Source: Actinomadura sp. DC4
GTDB taxonomy: Bacteria; Actinomycetota; Actinomycetes; Streptosporangiales; Streptosporangiaceae
NCBI RefSeq assembly: GCF_030406325.1
Contig: NZ_JAUEQY010000003.1
Coordinates: forward strand, 186,001-250,000
Length of the DNA: 64,000 bases
Direction of reading: 5' to 3'
The translations under genes and the position numbers were made by a program. Below the pieces are notes generated by a model. It ran no database searches and was not told the origin of the DNA. It was given only the letters and a program-made list of their open reading frames with translations. Positions 34,349 to 43,228 of the stretch are shown one piece after another (positions within the stretch are counted from its first letter, which is position 1; each line of letters starts with the position of its first letter).

Positions 34349-35464
34349 ATGAATCGAAGCGCCCTCGTCCGGCAGCCGCCGCCCGACCTGGTGACGGTTC
34401 AGGCCGGCGGGTCCGTCGCGGCGCGCACTCCGGCCCGCACCTGGATCGCCGCGGCGCTTCTGCTGACCTGCCTGGCCGCCGGGATCACCGGCGCGGGACT
34501 GGCCAACGTCGACGTCGCCGCCGGTCTGTGGGACGGGGCCGGCTGGGTCTCCGAGGGGGCCGCGCGCATCCGCTGGGGCCTCGTCCCGGTCATCGCCGCC
34601 CTCACCGCGATGCACTACCTGACCTCGGCGCTCGGCGTACGGGCGACCGCGTGCGGCGCGGCGGGCGACGAGCGCACCCGTGACGGAAAGCCCGGCCACT
34701 TCGGCGTCTGGGAGATCACGACGGCGCAGTTCGCGGGTGCCGCGGCGAACCGCCTGGCCCCCGCCGGGCTCGGCACCGCCGCCGTCACCTGCCGTTACCT
34801 CACCCGGCGCGGCCTGCCCGCCTGCGCCGCGACCACGACCGTCGCCGTCGTCGGCCTCGTACGCGGCCTGACCAAACTGGCGCTCGTCGCGCTCGCCATC
34901 ACCCTGTGGAGCGGCCTGGGCCAGGCCCTGCGGCCCGCGACCGACGTCGGCCGGCTCGCCGCGCGCCACTCCGCGATGCTGTGGCCCGCCGTGATCCTCG
35001 CCGTCCTCGCGGTGGCGGCACTCGTCGTCGCGGGGCTCTACTGGCGGCGCCGTCAGGCGCACCTGCGGATCAAGGCCGCGCTCGCCGGGGTCGCCCGCTC
35101 GCTGCGCCACCTGCTGCGGCGCCCGCGCTGCCTGCTCGCGCTGATCGCCGCCGCGACGGTGGCCGACCTGGCGCTGGCCCTGGCCTTCGCGGTGAGCATG
35201 ATGGCGGTCCCCGGCGTCCCGACGGGTTCGGTCGGCTCGCTGGTCGCCCTCTACCTCCTGGGCGCCACGGCCGGCGCCGCCGTGCCGATGCCGGCCGGCG
35301 TGGGCTCGACGGAGGCGGCGCTCATCGCCGCGCTGGCGACGGTGCACGTCCCCGCCGCCCAGGCCGCGACGGGCGTCTTCCTCTTCCGCATCATGACCTT
35401 CTGGGCCCCGGTCCCGGCGGGCGTGCTGAGCACCCGCTGGCTCCGCCGGCGCGGCGGCCTGTGA
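34349..35464 (+). CDS. Flippase-like membrane protein (LPG-synthase TM / UPF0104 family)
   Basis: A 371-residue protein with eight or nine helices from ATG 34349. Family features are GVWEITTAQFAGAAANRLAPAGLGTAAVTCRYL in the middle and YLLGATAGAAVPMPAGVGSTEAALIAAL near the end, the conserved P-x-P-G-G-x-G-x-x-E-like loop of the AglD/MprF-type flippase domain. These proteins move or modify lipid-linked substrates. The MprF aminoacyl-transferase domain is absent. Its GTGA overlap with the YciI-like gene makes a two-gene unit. Confidence 0.75.
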   Translation: MNRSALVRQPPPDLVTVQAGGSVAARTPARTWIAAALLLTCLAAGITGAGLANVDVAAGLWDGAGWVSEGAARIRWGLVPVIAALTAMHYLTSALGVRATACGAAGDERTRDGKPGHFGVWEITTAQFAGAAANRLAPAGLGTAAVTCRYLTRRGLPACAATTTVAVVGLVRGLTKLALVALAITLWSGLGQALRPATDVGRLAARHSAMLWPAVILAVLAVAALVVAGLYWRRRQAHLRIKAALAGVARSLRHLLRRPRCLLALIAAATVADLALALAFAVSMMAVPGVPTGSVGSLVALYLLGATAGAAVPMPAGVGSTEAALIAALATVHVPAAQAATGVFLFRIMTFWAPVPAGVLSTRWLRRRGGL

Positions 35465-35760
35465 GCACGCTCCACCTGCTGTCCCTGCGCTACACCGCGG
35501 GAGAGCGGGCGGCCATGCCCTTCGTCGCCGCGCACGTGGAGTTCCTGGAGCGCCACCACCGGGACGGCACCTTCTTGGTGTCCGGCCAGACCGTGCCCGC
35601 CGACCAGGGCGGTGCGATCGTGGCCGCCGGCATCGACCGCGCCGCCGCCGAACGCGTCGTGGCCGAGGACCCGTTCGTGGTCGCCGGCGTCGCCGCGTAC
35701 ACGATCACGACGATCGACCCCGGACGCGTCCACCCCGCCCTGGGAGACCTCCTCCGTTAG
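35461..35760 (+). CDS. YciI-like (YCII-related domain) protein
   Basis: A 99-residue protein. GTG 35461 overlaps the previous stop (GTGA). The ferredoxin-like YCII fold is recognised from AHVEFLERHHRDGTFLVSGQ, AAERVVAEDPFVVAGVAAYTITTIDP. Members include dehalogenase- and muconolactone-isomerase-like enzymes, but most have no known reaction. The stop overlaps that of convergent paaZ by three bases. Confidence 0.85.
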   Translation: MSTLHLLSLRYTAGERAAMPFVAAHVEFLERHHRDGTFLVSGQTVPADQGGAIVAAGIDRAAAERVVAEDPFVVAGVAAYTITTIDPGRVHPALGDLLR

Positions 35761-37784
35761 CCCTTCGCGACGAGGGTCAGCAGGTCGTACTTGGCCACGG
35801 ACGAACCGTCCTGTTTCGTCACGTCGGCGTCCCAGCGGACCTCACCGTGGTCGGCGCCCTCCCGCGGCTCGATCTGCTTGGCGGTGAGCGTCACCGTGAT
35901 CTCGTCGCCGGGGTAGACGGGCGTGATGAAGCGGAGGTTCTCCAGCCCGTAGTTGGCCAGCACCGGGCCGGGGTCCGGGTCGACGAACAGGCCGGCCGCC
36001 AGCGACAGGACGAGGTAGCCGTGGGCCACCCGCCCGTCGAAGAACGGGTTGGCCCGCGCGGCCTCCTCGTCGGTGTGCGCGTAGAACGTGTCACCGGTGA
36101 ACTCGGCGAAGTGGTCGATGTCGGCCAGCGTCACCGTACGGGGGCCGGCCACGACCGAGTCGCCCACCCGCAGCTCGGCGAGGTTCTTGCGGAACGGGTG
36201 GACGCCGTCGTCGCGGCGCTCGGTGCCGGGCGTCCAGCGGCCGGTGATGGCGGTGAGCATCGCCGGGCTCGTCTGCACGGCGGTGCGCTGCATGTGGTGC
36301 AGGACGCCGCGGATGCCGCCCATCTCCTCGCCGCCGCCCGCGCGGCCCGGCCCGCCGTGCACGAGGGCCGGCAGGGGCGAGCCGTGCCCGGTGGACTCCC
36401 GGCCGGTCGCGCCGTCCACGACGAGCAGCCGGCCGTGCCACGGCGCGACGCCCAGCACCATCGCGCGGGCGAAGTCCGGGTCGCCGGTGACGACCGAGCC
36501 GGCCAGGCTGCCCCGGCCGCGCGCCGCGAGCGTGATGGCCTCGTCCGGCGAGGTGTACGGGAGCAGCGTGCTGACCGGGCCGAACGCCTCGATCTCGTGG
36601 GGCTCGTCGCGGCCCGCGTCGTCGGCGCGCAGCAGGATCGGCGACACGAACGCGCCCCGCTCGGCGTCGGCGTCCACGAGGTCGACCCGCTCGGGGTCGC
36701 CGAAGACCGTACGCGTGCCCGCCGACAGGGCCTTGAGCGCGCGGCGTACCTCCTCGCGCTGCCCGAGGCCGGCCAGCGCGCCCATGCGTACGCCCGGGTC
36801 GGCCGGGTTGCCGACGGTGACCTCCGCCAGCCGCGCCGCGACGGCCTGCTCGACGTCGTCGATGATCCCGGCCGGTGCGAGCGCGCGGCGGATCGCGGTG
36901 CACTTCTGGCCGGCCTTGACCGTCATCTCGGTGACGAGCTGGCCGACGAACAGGTCGAACTCCGCGTCGCCGGGGCGTACGTCCGGGCCGAGGACGGAGC
37001 AGTTGAGCGAGTCGGCCTCGGCGTTGAAGCGGACCGAGCGCTCGACCACGACGGGGTGCGCCCGCAGCAGTGCGGCGGTCGAGGCGGACCCGGTGAACGC
37101 CAGGAGGTCCTGTTCGGTCAGGTGGTCGAGCAGGTCGCGGGGCTCGCCGCAGACGAGTTGCAGTGAGCCCTCCGGCAGCAGCCCGGACTCGATGATCAGC
37201 TCGACGAGCCGCGCGGTGAGGTACGCGGTCTGGGGGGCCGGCTTGACCAGGCTCGGCACGCCGGCGAGGAAGGCGGGGGCGAACTTCTCCAGCGGCCCCC
37301 AGACCGGAAAATTGAAGGCGTTGATCTGCACCGCGACGCCCCGCAGCGGCGTGAAGACGTGCTGGCCGACGAAGCCGCCGCTCTTGCTCAGCGGCTCCAG
37401 GCCGCCCTCGACGTAGACGGTGTCGGGGGGCAGCTCACGGCGGCCCTTGCTGGAGTAGGAGAACAGCACGCCGATGCCGCCGTCGACGTCGAACCTCGCG
37501 TCGTTCAGCGTGGCGCCGCTGCAAAGCGACAGGTCGTACAGCTCGTCGCGGTGCTCGCGCAGGGTGGACGCCAGAGCCTTCAGGAGCGCGGCGCGCCGGT
37601 GGAAGGTCATCTCCCGCAGGACGGGCCCTCCGACGCGCCTGCCGTGCTCGAGGGCGGCGCGCAGGTCGATGCCCGCGGAGGAGATCCTGGCGATCTCCGC
37701 GCCGGTCACCGCGTCGTGCAGCGGGGCGCCCTCGTCGGGCGGGACGTGCCACGCGCCGGAAACGTAACTGGACAGCGGAGCCAT
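35757..37784 (-). CDS. paaZ: PaaZ: oxepin-CoA hydrolase / semialdehyde dehydrogenase
   Basis: A 675-residue bifunctional enzyme of the phenylacetyl-CoA pathway. ATG 37784 follows GGAGG by 9 bases. The N-terminal aldehyde dehydrogenase domain (residues about 1-510) oxidises 3-oxo-5,6-dehydrosuberyl-CoA semialdehyde: NAFNFPVWGPLEKFAPAFLAGVPSLVKPA, FTGSASTA, FNAEADSLN and the catalytic Cys in KAGQKCTAIRRALAP. The C-terminal MaoC-like hydratase domain opens the oxepin ring: DIDHFAEFTGDTFYAHTDEEAARANPFFDGRVAHGYLVLSLAAGLF. No other paa genes are in the window, so it is a displaced pathway member. Confidence 0.93.
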   Translation of the reverse strand: MAPLSSYVSGAWHVPPDEGAPLHDAVTGAEIARISSAGIDLRAALEHGRRVGGPVLREMTFHRRAALLKALASTLREHRDELYDLSLCSGATLNDARFDVDGGIGVLFSYSSKGRRELPPDTVYVEGGLEPLSKSGGFVGQHVFTPLRGVAVQINAFNFPVWGPLEKFAPAFLAGVPSLVKPAPQTAYLTARLVELIIESGLLPEGSLQLVCGEPRDLLDHLTEQDLLAFTGSASTAALLRAHPVVVERSVRFNAEADSLNCSVLGPDVRPGDAEFDLFVGQLVTEMTVKAGQKCTAIRRALAPAGIIDDVEQAVAARLAEVTVGNPADPGVRMGALAGLGQREEVRRALKALSAGTRTVFGDPERVDLVDADAERGAFVSPILLRADDAGRDEPHEIEAFGPVSTLLPYTSPDEAITLAARGRGSLAGSVVTGDPDFARAMVLGVAPWHGRLLVVDGATGRESTGHGSPLPALVHGGPGRAGGGEEMGGIRGVLHHMQRTAVQTSPAMLTAITGRWTPGTERRDDGVHPFRKNLAELRVGDSVVAGPRTVTLADIDHFAEFTGDTFYAHTDEEAARANPFFDGRVAHGYLVLSLAAGLFVDPDPGPVLANYGLENLRFITPVYPGDEITVTLTAKQIEPREGADHGEVRWDADVTKQDGSSVAKYDLLTLVAKG

Positions 37785-37825
37785 CGGACCCGACCTCCTC
37801 GTCGGTGGACCGTTCGGCCCGAATC

Positions 37826-38272
37826 CTAACCCGGCTCGCCGGTGCCGTCCCCGCGCGCCCCGACCCGGCGCAGCCACAGCAGGCCGAGGACGGGCAGGAC
37901 GAGCGGCACGCAGCCGTACCCGCTGCCGTAGGAGGACCACACGGTGGCGTCGGGGAAGGCGGCGGAGTCGATGAGGCTGTAGGTGCCGACCGCGATCACC
38001 CCGACGAGCTCGATCGTGCAGGAGGTGACCGCGACGCGGTAGGAGGTGCGCCCGGAGCGGGCCAGCGTCACCGTGGCCACGATGTAGACCACCGCCGCGA
38101 ACGCCGACAGGAGGTACGCGACCGGGGCGTCGTGGAACTTGGTGGCGATCTGGACGCCGGCCCGCGCGCTCGCGGCTAGCGCGAAGACGCCGTACACCGC
38201 GATCAGCACGCGGCCGGGGCCGCTGCGCCGGGCCGTACGGCCGGGCTCGGCCGTGGTCTCCCGCTCAGCCAT
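37826..38272 (-). CDS. Small four-helix membrane protein A
   Basis: A 148-residue protein with four hydrophobic helices after an Arg-rich N-terminus (GRVLIAVYGVFALAASARAG, VAYLLSAFAAVVYIVATVTLA, VTSCTIELVGVIAVGTYSL, GCVPLVLPVLGLLWLRRV). It overlaps the start of the other small membrane gene by 8 bases, so they form one operon. No function is recognised. Confidence 0.75.
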   Translation of the reverse strand: MAERETTAEPGRTARRSGPGRVLIAVYGVFALAASARAGVQIATKFHDAPVAYLLSAFAAVVYIVATVTLARSGRTSYRVAVTSCTIELVGVIAVGTYSLIDSAAFPDATVWSSYGSGYGCVPLVLPVLGLLWLRRVGARGDGTGEPG

Positions 38273-38624
38273 TCCACACCTGCTGCATCCGGACGATGAG
38301 GACCGCCGTCACCAGGAACCCGGCGGCGACCACCGCAGGTCCCCACCGAGTGCGCTCCGCCAGGCCCCACGCGGCGGCGACCGGCAGGATGAGCAGCGAC
38401 CCGGCGAGGTAGCCGATGAAGATCACCATGCCGCCGGCCGGGCGTGCGCCGCCGGCGAGCCGTACGATCGCCCACACCACCTGTACGAGCAGGCCCGCCT
38501 CGCCCACGGCCGCCGCGGCCAGCAGCGTCCTGCCGACCCGGCGGTTCAGTGCGGTCAGCACAAGGCTCAGTCCGGCGAGCACCAGCACGCCCACGATGAG
38601 CGCCGTCGCCAGCGCATCGACCAC
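38265..38624 (-). CDS. Small four-helix membrane protein B
   Basis: A 119-residue protein of four helices (ALIVGVLVLAGLSLVLTAL, GEAGLLVQVVWAIVRLAG, MVIFIGYLAGSLLILPVAAAWGL, AVVAAGFLVTAVLIVRM). It is the first gene of a two-gene operon; a perfect BlaI-like palindrome lies 43 bases upstream. No function is recognised. Confidence 0.75.
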   Translation of the reverse strand: MVDALATALIVGVLVLAGLSLVLTALNRRVGRTLLAAAAVGEAGLLVQVVWAIVRLAGGARPAGGMVIFIGYLAGSLLILPVAAAWGLAERTRWGPAVVAAGFLVTAVLIVRMQQVWNG

Positions 38625-38666
38625 GCCTCAGCCTCCCCCTCGACCCGATCAGTGACGGACGAGAGA

Positions 38667-38685
38667 GTACTACGCCCGGTAGTAC
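38667..38685. promoter_or_regulatory. Perfect BlaI-like palindrome before small membrane operon
   Basis: GTACTACGCCCGGTAGTAC has 7-bp arms around 5 bases. Its ACTAC/GTAGT half-sites match those of the box between the two BlaI-family genes at 33485. It lies 43 bases upstream of the membrane protein B start. Confidence 0.6.
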
Positions 38686-38691
38686 ACGGCG

Positions 38692-39492
38692 TCAGCGGCG
38701 TACGATCTCGATGTCCAGCTCGACCTGGAGGATGCCGCCGACAACGCCGATGCCGACCCGCACCGCCTGGTTCCAGTCGATGGCGAAGTCCTCGCGCTTC
38801 AGCTCGGTCACCGCGTGGAACGCCGCGCGCACGCCGCCCCAGGGGTCCGGCCCGACGCCGAGGTAGGTGGTGTCGAGCGCGATCTGCCGGGTGACGCCGC
38901 GGATGGTGATCTCACCGCCCATGGACCAGCGGTCGTCCGACAGCGGCCGCAGGCCCTTGCTCCGGAAGATGATCTCGGGGAACGCCTCGGCGTGGAGGAA
39001 GTCCTTGCTGCGCAGGTGCGTGTCGCGGTCGTTGTTGCCGGTGTCGACGCTGCCGGCCTGCATCGTGACCTCGACGACGGAGTTCTCCACCGGGTCGGTG
39101 ACCACGACCGAGCCGCTGAACTCGGCGATCCGGCCGTGCACGCTCGCCAGCCCGATGTGACGCGCCCGGATGCGCACCGCGGAGTGCACCGGGTCGATGT
39201 CCCAGACACCGGGGTCGGGAAGCTGCCGCTCCCCCGTCGCGGTGAGCTCGACCTCGCCCAGGTCGAGCCCTCCGGCGCCGACGACGGCGCTGCGCGCGAC
39301 CGGCTGGTGCCCGGGCGCGGCGACGATCAGGGTGTAGATGCCCGGAGGGATCTGCGGGATCGCGGCCCGGCCGGCCGAGTCCACCGTCGTACGGCCGACC
39401 TGGTGGCCCGCCCCGTCGGTGAGGGTGAGGACCGCGTGTTCGACCGGCCAGCCGCCGGGCGCGACCACCCGGACCGTGACTGTGGGATTCAA
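38692..39492 (-). CDS. Carboxypeptidase-regulatory-like domain fused to YceI
   Basis: A 266-residue protein with no signal peptide. TTG 39492 lies 8 bases after a GGGG motif. Residues about 1-85 form a transthyretin/carboxypeptidase D regulatory-like beta-sandwich (VVAPGGWPVEHAVLTLTDGAGHQVGRT, IPPGIYTLIVAAPGHQPV). Residues about 95-266 are a YceI lipocalin-like domain (WDIDPVHSAVRIRARHIGLASVHGRIAEFSG, KDFLHAEAFPEIIFRS). YceI proteins bind long isoprenoid chains. The fusion and its cytoplasmic location (no leader) are unusual for YceI, which is commonly periplasmic. It is the last gene of the MFS locus. Confidence 0.85.
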   Translation of the reverse strand: MNPTVTVRVVAPGGWPVEHAVLTLTDGAGHQVGRTTVDSAGRAAIPQIPPGIYTLIVAAPGHQPVARSAVVGAGGLDLGEVELTATGERQLPDPGVWDIDPVHSAVRIRARHIGLASVHGRIAEFSGSVVVTDPVENSVVEVTMQAGSVDTGNNDRDTHLRSKDFLHAEAFPEIIFRSKGLRPLSDDRWSMGGEITIRGVTRQIALDTTYLGVGPDPWGGVRAAFHAVTELKREDFAIDWNQAVRVGIGVVGGILQVELDIEIVRR

Positions 39493-39506
39493 GAAAGGGG
39501 CCCCTT

Positions 39507-40283
39507 TCAGGCGGTCAGGGTGACGTCGGCGTCGACGGCCCGGCCGTCCTTGACCTGGACGGGAACGGCCGCCGGTCCATGGCCGGCCGCGACGAGCGTA
39601 TAGGTACCGAGAGCCAGGTCTCCGAAGGAGAACGAACCGCTGGAGTCGCTCATCGTCGTCGCGACGATCTTCCCGGCCTGGTTCATGAGCGTGACGCGTG
39701 CGCCGGCGTACGGGCGGTCGTGCGTCCAGACCTCTCCGTGCAGCGAACCGCGTGCCGCGAGCTCCAGGTCCTGGCGTGCCTCGGCGCCCTGGCGGATGGT
39801 CACCGCGGCGGCGGCCGGCTGGTGCGCCGGGGCGGAGACCACAAGGGTGTACATGCCCTCGGGCAGGCTGATGAAGGAGAAGCCGCCCTCGACGCCGGTG
39901 CGCGCGGTCCCGACGACCTCGCCCTGGACGTCGGTGACGGTGATCGTGGCGTCGGCGACCGGCCGGCGCGTACCGGCGATGCGCACGGTCCCGAACAGCC
40001 CGCCGACGCCCGCGACGGTCATGTCGTGGCGGACCGTCTCGTCGCCGACCGCGACGAGTGAGGCGATCGGCTCGTGGCCGTGCGCCGAGGCGATGATGAG
40101 GTACGTGCCGCCGTAGCTGACGTCGAGGCGGTATTCGCCGTCCCGTCCGGTGTAGGCGGATCCGATCTTGCGCCCCGCCATGTCGGCCAGGGTGACCACC
40201 GCGCCCGAGACCGGCGGGCCCTCGGTGCGCCGGACGGTGCCGAAGACGGTGAGCGTCTCCCGGAGCGCCGTGTTCTCAACCAT
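39507..40283 (-). CDS. Three tandem carboxypeptidase-regulatory-like domains
   Basis: A 258-residue protein made of three transthyretin-like beta-sandwich repeats of about 83 residues. Each has a G-x-V.....P...A.V...D..G, then YTLV.AAGH.P pattern: residues 10-85, 90-170 and 175-258. GGAGG lies upstream of ATG 40283 and there is no signal peptide. These domains usually act as extracellular stalks or ligand-binding modules. Here a soluble, cytoplasmic chain is predicted. It sits between the MarR gene and the YceI fusion in one transcription unit, and the MFS pump carries the same type of domain. Confidence 0.85.
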   Translation of the reverse strand: MVENTALRETLTVFGTVRRTEGPPVSGAVVTLADMAGRKIGSAYTGRDGEYRLDVSYGGTYLIIASAHGHEPIASLVAVGDETVRHDMTVAGVGGLFGTVRIAGTRRPVADATITVTDVQGEVVGTARTGVEGGFSFISLPEGMYTLVVSAPAHQPAAAAVTIRQGAEARQDLELAARGSLHGEVWTHDRPYAGARVTLMNQAGKIVATTMSDSSGSFSFGDLALGTYTLVAAGHGPAAVPVQVKDGRAVDADVTLTA

Positions 40284-40306
40284 GGAAATTGTCCTCCGAT
40301 TCGTGG

Positions 40307-40741
40307 CTATTCCGGGGCCGCGGCGAGGGCCTCGAGGGCGGGCAGGGCGGCATCCAGCGCGATCTGCTGAGCCTGCGGCAGCCGGTGGATGCGGTCCGCG
40401 AGCAGGCCGGTCGTGTGCCTGCTCAGGTCATCCAGCAGCTCGTCCCCGGCCGGGCTCGTGGTGAGCCGGCAGATGCGCCGGTCGTGCGGGTCGGGCTGCC
40501 GGGCGATGAGGCCCAGCTTGTCGAGCGCGTCGACGATGTGGGACACGGTCGGCGTGCTGACCGCCATCCGCTTGGCCAGCTCCCCGACGGCGAGCGGCTC
40601 GCCGGCCGCGATGGTGGCGAGCGCGCTCAGGCGGCTCGGCGTCAGGTCGTCCGGCCATTCCTTCCGGAGCCGACGGCTGAGACCGGCCATGGCGAGCCTG
40701 AGCCGCCCTGCCGTCGCCGCCGGCTCCGGACCGGTGTTCAC
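40307..40741 (-). CDS. MarR-family regulator of the MFS locus
   Basis: A 144-residue winged-helix regulator. GTG 40741 overlaps the MFS stop (GTGA). HTH: LAVGELAKRMAVSTPTVSHIVDALDKLGLIAR, wing PDPHDRRICRLTTSPAGDELL. It is second in the MFS operon and probably represses that operon through the palindrome in front of the MFS gene. Confidence 0.9.
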   Translation of the reverse strand: MNTGPEPAATAGRLRLAMAGLSRRLRKEWPDDLTPSRLSALATIAAGEPLAVGELAKRMAVSTPTVSHIVDALDKLGLIARQPDPHDRRICRLTTSPAGDELLDDLSRHTTGLLADRIHRLPQAQQIALDAALPALEALAAAPE

Positions 40742-43089
40742 TCGCCCAGCGCCACTCGTATGGTCGCGGGGTCGCCGGACTCGATGCGGACCGCGATCGT
40801 GGCCGGCCGGTGCCCGGCGGCGACCACCGTGTAGTGACCGTCCGGGAGGCCGGTGATGTGGTAGCTCCCGTCGGGGCCGGTCGTCGTCGTCGCGACGACC
40901 TCACCGGTCTCGTCGGTGACCGTGGCCGTGATGCCTCCGAGGGGGACGCCCTCCGGCGAGCGCACGATGCCGCGCATCTCACCGACCGGGCCGGTCTCGT
41001 CGGGCGCCAGCGCGAAGTCCTGCACCGCGCCCACGGAGCCGACCAGGACCGTGGCCGCCTGCGGCGACCAGCCCGGGGCGGTCGTGATCACGAGGTAGTC
41101 ACCGGGCGGCGCCTGGAACGCGTAGCGGCCGTCGGGCCCGGTGTTGGTCCGCCCGAGCTGGCGCCCGTCCGGACCGGCGATGGTGATCGCCGCGTACGGG
41201 ACCGGCCGGCCGGAGCCGTTGTGGACGAACCCCTGTACGCCGTGCGCGCCCGGGCTCCCGGTGCCCTCGTGCACGAACGAGGCGGCGGGCGTGGGCCCGT
41301 GCCCGTTCGGCGACATCTGCGGGTCGTTGAGCTCGCTCATCCCGCCGCCGGCCTCGCCCGCGACGCCCGCCAGCTCTGAGCCCACGGACTCGTGCTCGGG
41401 CGACTTGCGCCGCTTGGTCAGCATCGACGCGCCCGCCGCGATCACGCAGGCCACGATGGCGAACAGGAACGCGATCACCAGGCCCTGGTGGAACGGCTGG
41501 GTGATCAGGTGCGGGAAGTAGCTGCGGCCGGTGAGGTAGGAGGCGTGGTCGGCCGGGAGCTTGGACAGCTGCGGCCCGAGGAGCTGCTGCATCGGGTTGT
41601 AGCCGAGGAACGCGGCGAACAGCACCGCGATCGGCGGCAGGTGCGACACCGTCTGGGCCGCCTGCTCCGGCACGCCCTGGGCGACGAGGCCGTCGTGCAT
41701 CGTGCCCGGCAGGCTGTGCGACAGGCCGACCACCATCAGGCTGAAGAAGATGCCGATGGACAGCACCATCGAGGAGTTCATGAAGGTCGCGTTCATGCCC
41801 GCGCCCACGCCGCGCTGGTCGGCGGGGACGGCGTTCATGATCTCCGCACGGTTCGGCGAGGCGAACATGCCGGAGCCGATGCCGTTGATGATCAGCAGGA
41901 GGGCGAACACCGGGTAGGAGAAGTTGACCGGGATCGCGAGCATCAGCGCGAAGCTCAGCGCGGTGATGAGCGTGCCGCCGACGGTGAAGTAGCGGTGGCC
42001 GAGCTTGTCCGACAGCATCCCGGACAGCGGCGCCGAGAACAGGAAACCGACGGTCAGCGGGATCATGTAGATGCCCGCCCACAGCGGGGTGTCCTCGAAG
42101 CTGTAGCCGTGCTGCGGCAGCCAGATGCCCTGCAGCCAGATGATCAGCATGAACTGCAGGCCGCCGCGGCCGAGCGCGGTCAGCAGGCTGGCGAGGTTGC
42201 CGGCGGCGAAGGTGCGGTCACGGAACAGCGACATGTTGAAGAGCGGCTCAGCGATCTTGCTCTCGATGTAAACGAAGATCACCAATACTGCCATGCCGCC
42301 GAGGAGCGCGGCCAGTACCCAGGGGTTGGTCCAGCCCATCGTGTGGCCGCCGTAGGGCTGCAGGCCGTACGTGATGCCGACGAGCACGGCGATGAGGCCG
42401 ACCGCGAAGGTGACGTTGCCCCACCAGTCGATCTTGGCCTTACGCCGGACGCCGGTGTCGTGCAGCTTGATGAACGCCCAGAAGGTGCCGAAGACGCCGA
42501 CGGGCACCGAGACGAGGAAGATGTAGTGCCAGTTCACCGGGCCCAGGACGCCGCCGAGGATCAGGCCGATGAACGATCCGGCGATCGCCGCGATGGCGTT
42601 GATGCCCAGCGCGGTCCCGCGCCGGGTGGCGGGGAACGCGTCGGTGATGATCGCCGTGGAGTTGGCGAAGAGGAGCGCGCCGCCGACGCCTTGGACGATG
42701 CGCCAGCCGATCAGCCATAGAGCCGCGGACGACCCGTGCATCCAGCACACAGAGAGCAGGATGGAACAGACGGTGAACACCGCGAAGCCGAGGTTGTACA
42801 TGCGGACCCTGCCGAACATGTCGCCGAGCTTGCCGAACGCCACCACCAGAACGGCGGTGACGACCATGAAGCCCATCATCATCCACAGCAGGTAACTCGT
42901 GTTGCCAGAATCGAGCGGATTTAGGCCGATTCCGTCGAAAATGTTCGGCAGAGCGATCAGGACGATCGACTGGTTGATCGTCACCATCAGGACGCCGAGC
43001 GTGGTGTTGGACAGCGCGATCCACTTGTAGCCGTCCCCGAGGGGTTTGGTCTGCTCCGCTCGTCTGTGCGTCTGGGCGGACGTCGTCAT
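40738..43089 (-). CDS. MFS DHA2 transporter with C-terminal regulatory-like domains
   Basis: A 783-residue protein. Residues about 15-560 are a 14-helix DHA2 pump (NQSIVLIALPNIFDGIG in helix 1, GKLGDMFGRVRMYN motif A, GWRIVQGVGGALLFANSTAIITDAFP, LGGVLGPVNWHYIFLVSVPVG). After a linker rich in Gly, Pro and Ser (residues 565-605) come two carboxypeptidase-regulatory-like beta-sandwich domains (GVQGFVHNGSGRPVPYAAITIAG, EMRGIVRSPEGVPLGGITATV). With 14 helices and a cytoplasmic N-terminus the domains should be inside the cell. A normal DHA2 pump ends near residue 530. It is first in an operon with MarR, the triple-domain protein and the YceI fusion. Confidence 0.9.
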   Translation of the reverse strand: MTTSAQTHRRAEQTKPLGDGYKWIALSNTTLGVLMVTINQSIVLIALPNIFDGIGLNPLDSGNTSYLLWMMMGFMVVTAVLVVAFGKLGDMFGRVRMYNLGFAVFTVCSILLSVCWMHGSSAALWLIGWRIVQGVGGALLFANSTAIITDAFPATRRGTALGINAIAAIAGSFIGLILGGVLGPVNWHYIFLVSVPVGVFGTFWAFIKLHDTGVRRKAKIDWWGNVTFAVGLIAVLVGITYGLQPYGGHTMGWTNPWVLAALLGGMAVLVIFVYIESKIAEPLFNMSLFRDRTFAAGNLASLLTALGRGGLQFMLIIWLQGIWLPQHGYSFEDTPLWAGIYMIPLTVGFLFSAPLSGMLSDKLGHRYFTVGGTLITALSFALMLAIPVNFSYPVFALLLIINGIGSGMFASPNRAEIMNAVPADQRGVGAGMNATFMNSSMVLSIGIFFSLMVVGLSHSLPGTMHDGLVAQGVPEQAAQTVSHLPPIAVLFAAFLGYNPMQQLLGPQLSKLPADHASYLTGRSYFPHLITQPFHQGLVIAFLFAIVACVIAAGASMLTKRRKSPEHESVGSELAGVAGEAGGGMSELNDPQMSPNGHGPTPAASFVHEGTGSPGAHGVQGFVHNGSGRPVPYAAITIAGPDGRQLGRTNTGPDGRYAFQAPPGDYLVITTAPGWSPQAATVLVGSVGAVQDFALAPDETGPVGEMRGIVRSPEGVPLGGITATVTDETGEVVATTTTGPDGSYHITGLPDGHYTVVAAGHRPATIAVRIESGDPATIRVALGE

Positions 43090-43130
43090 AAGGGACTGAG
43101 CTCCCGCTTCGTCTTCGTCATATTCGTTGC

Positions 43131-43144
43131 TTAGTGCTAACTAA
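43131..43144. promoter_or_regulatory. Candidate MarR operator upstream of the MFS gene
   Basis: TTAGTGCTAACTAA has 5-bp arms (TTAGT/ACTAA) around 4 bases, 42 bases upstream of the MFS ATG, in the divergent region with the spermidine-synthase-like gene. Confidence 0.5.
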
Positions 43145-43228
43145 CCATACGCCTGCGGCGAACCTTCTCCATCCCCTACGCAGTGTGACAAGACACTCCT
43201 CGGACCGCCAGGCGTCGATACTGGTGAG

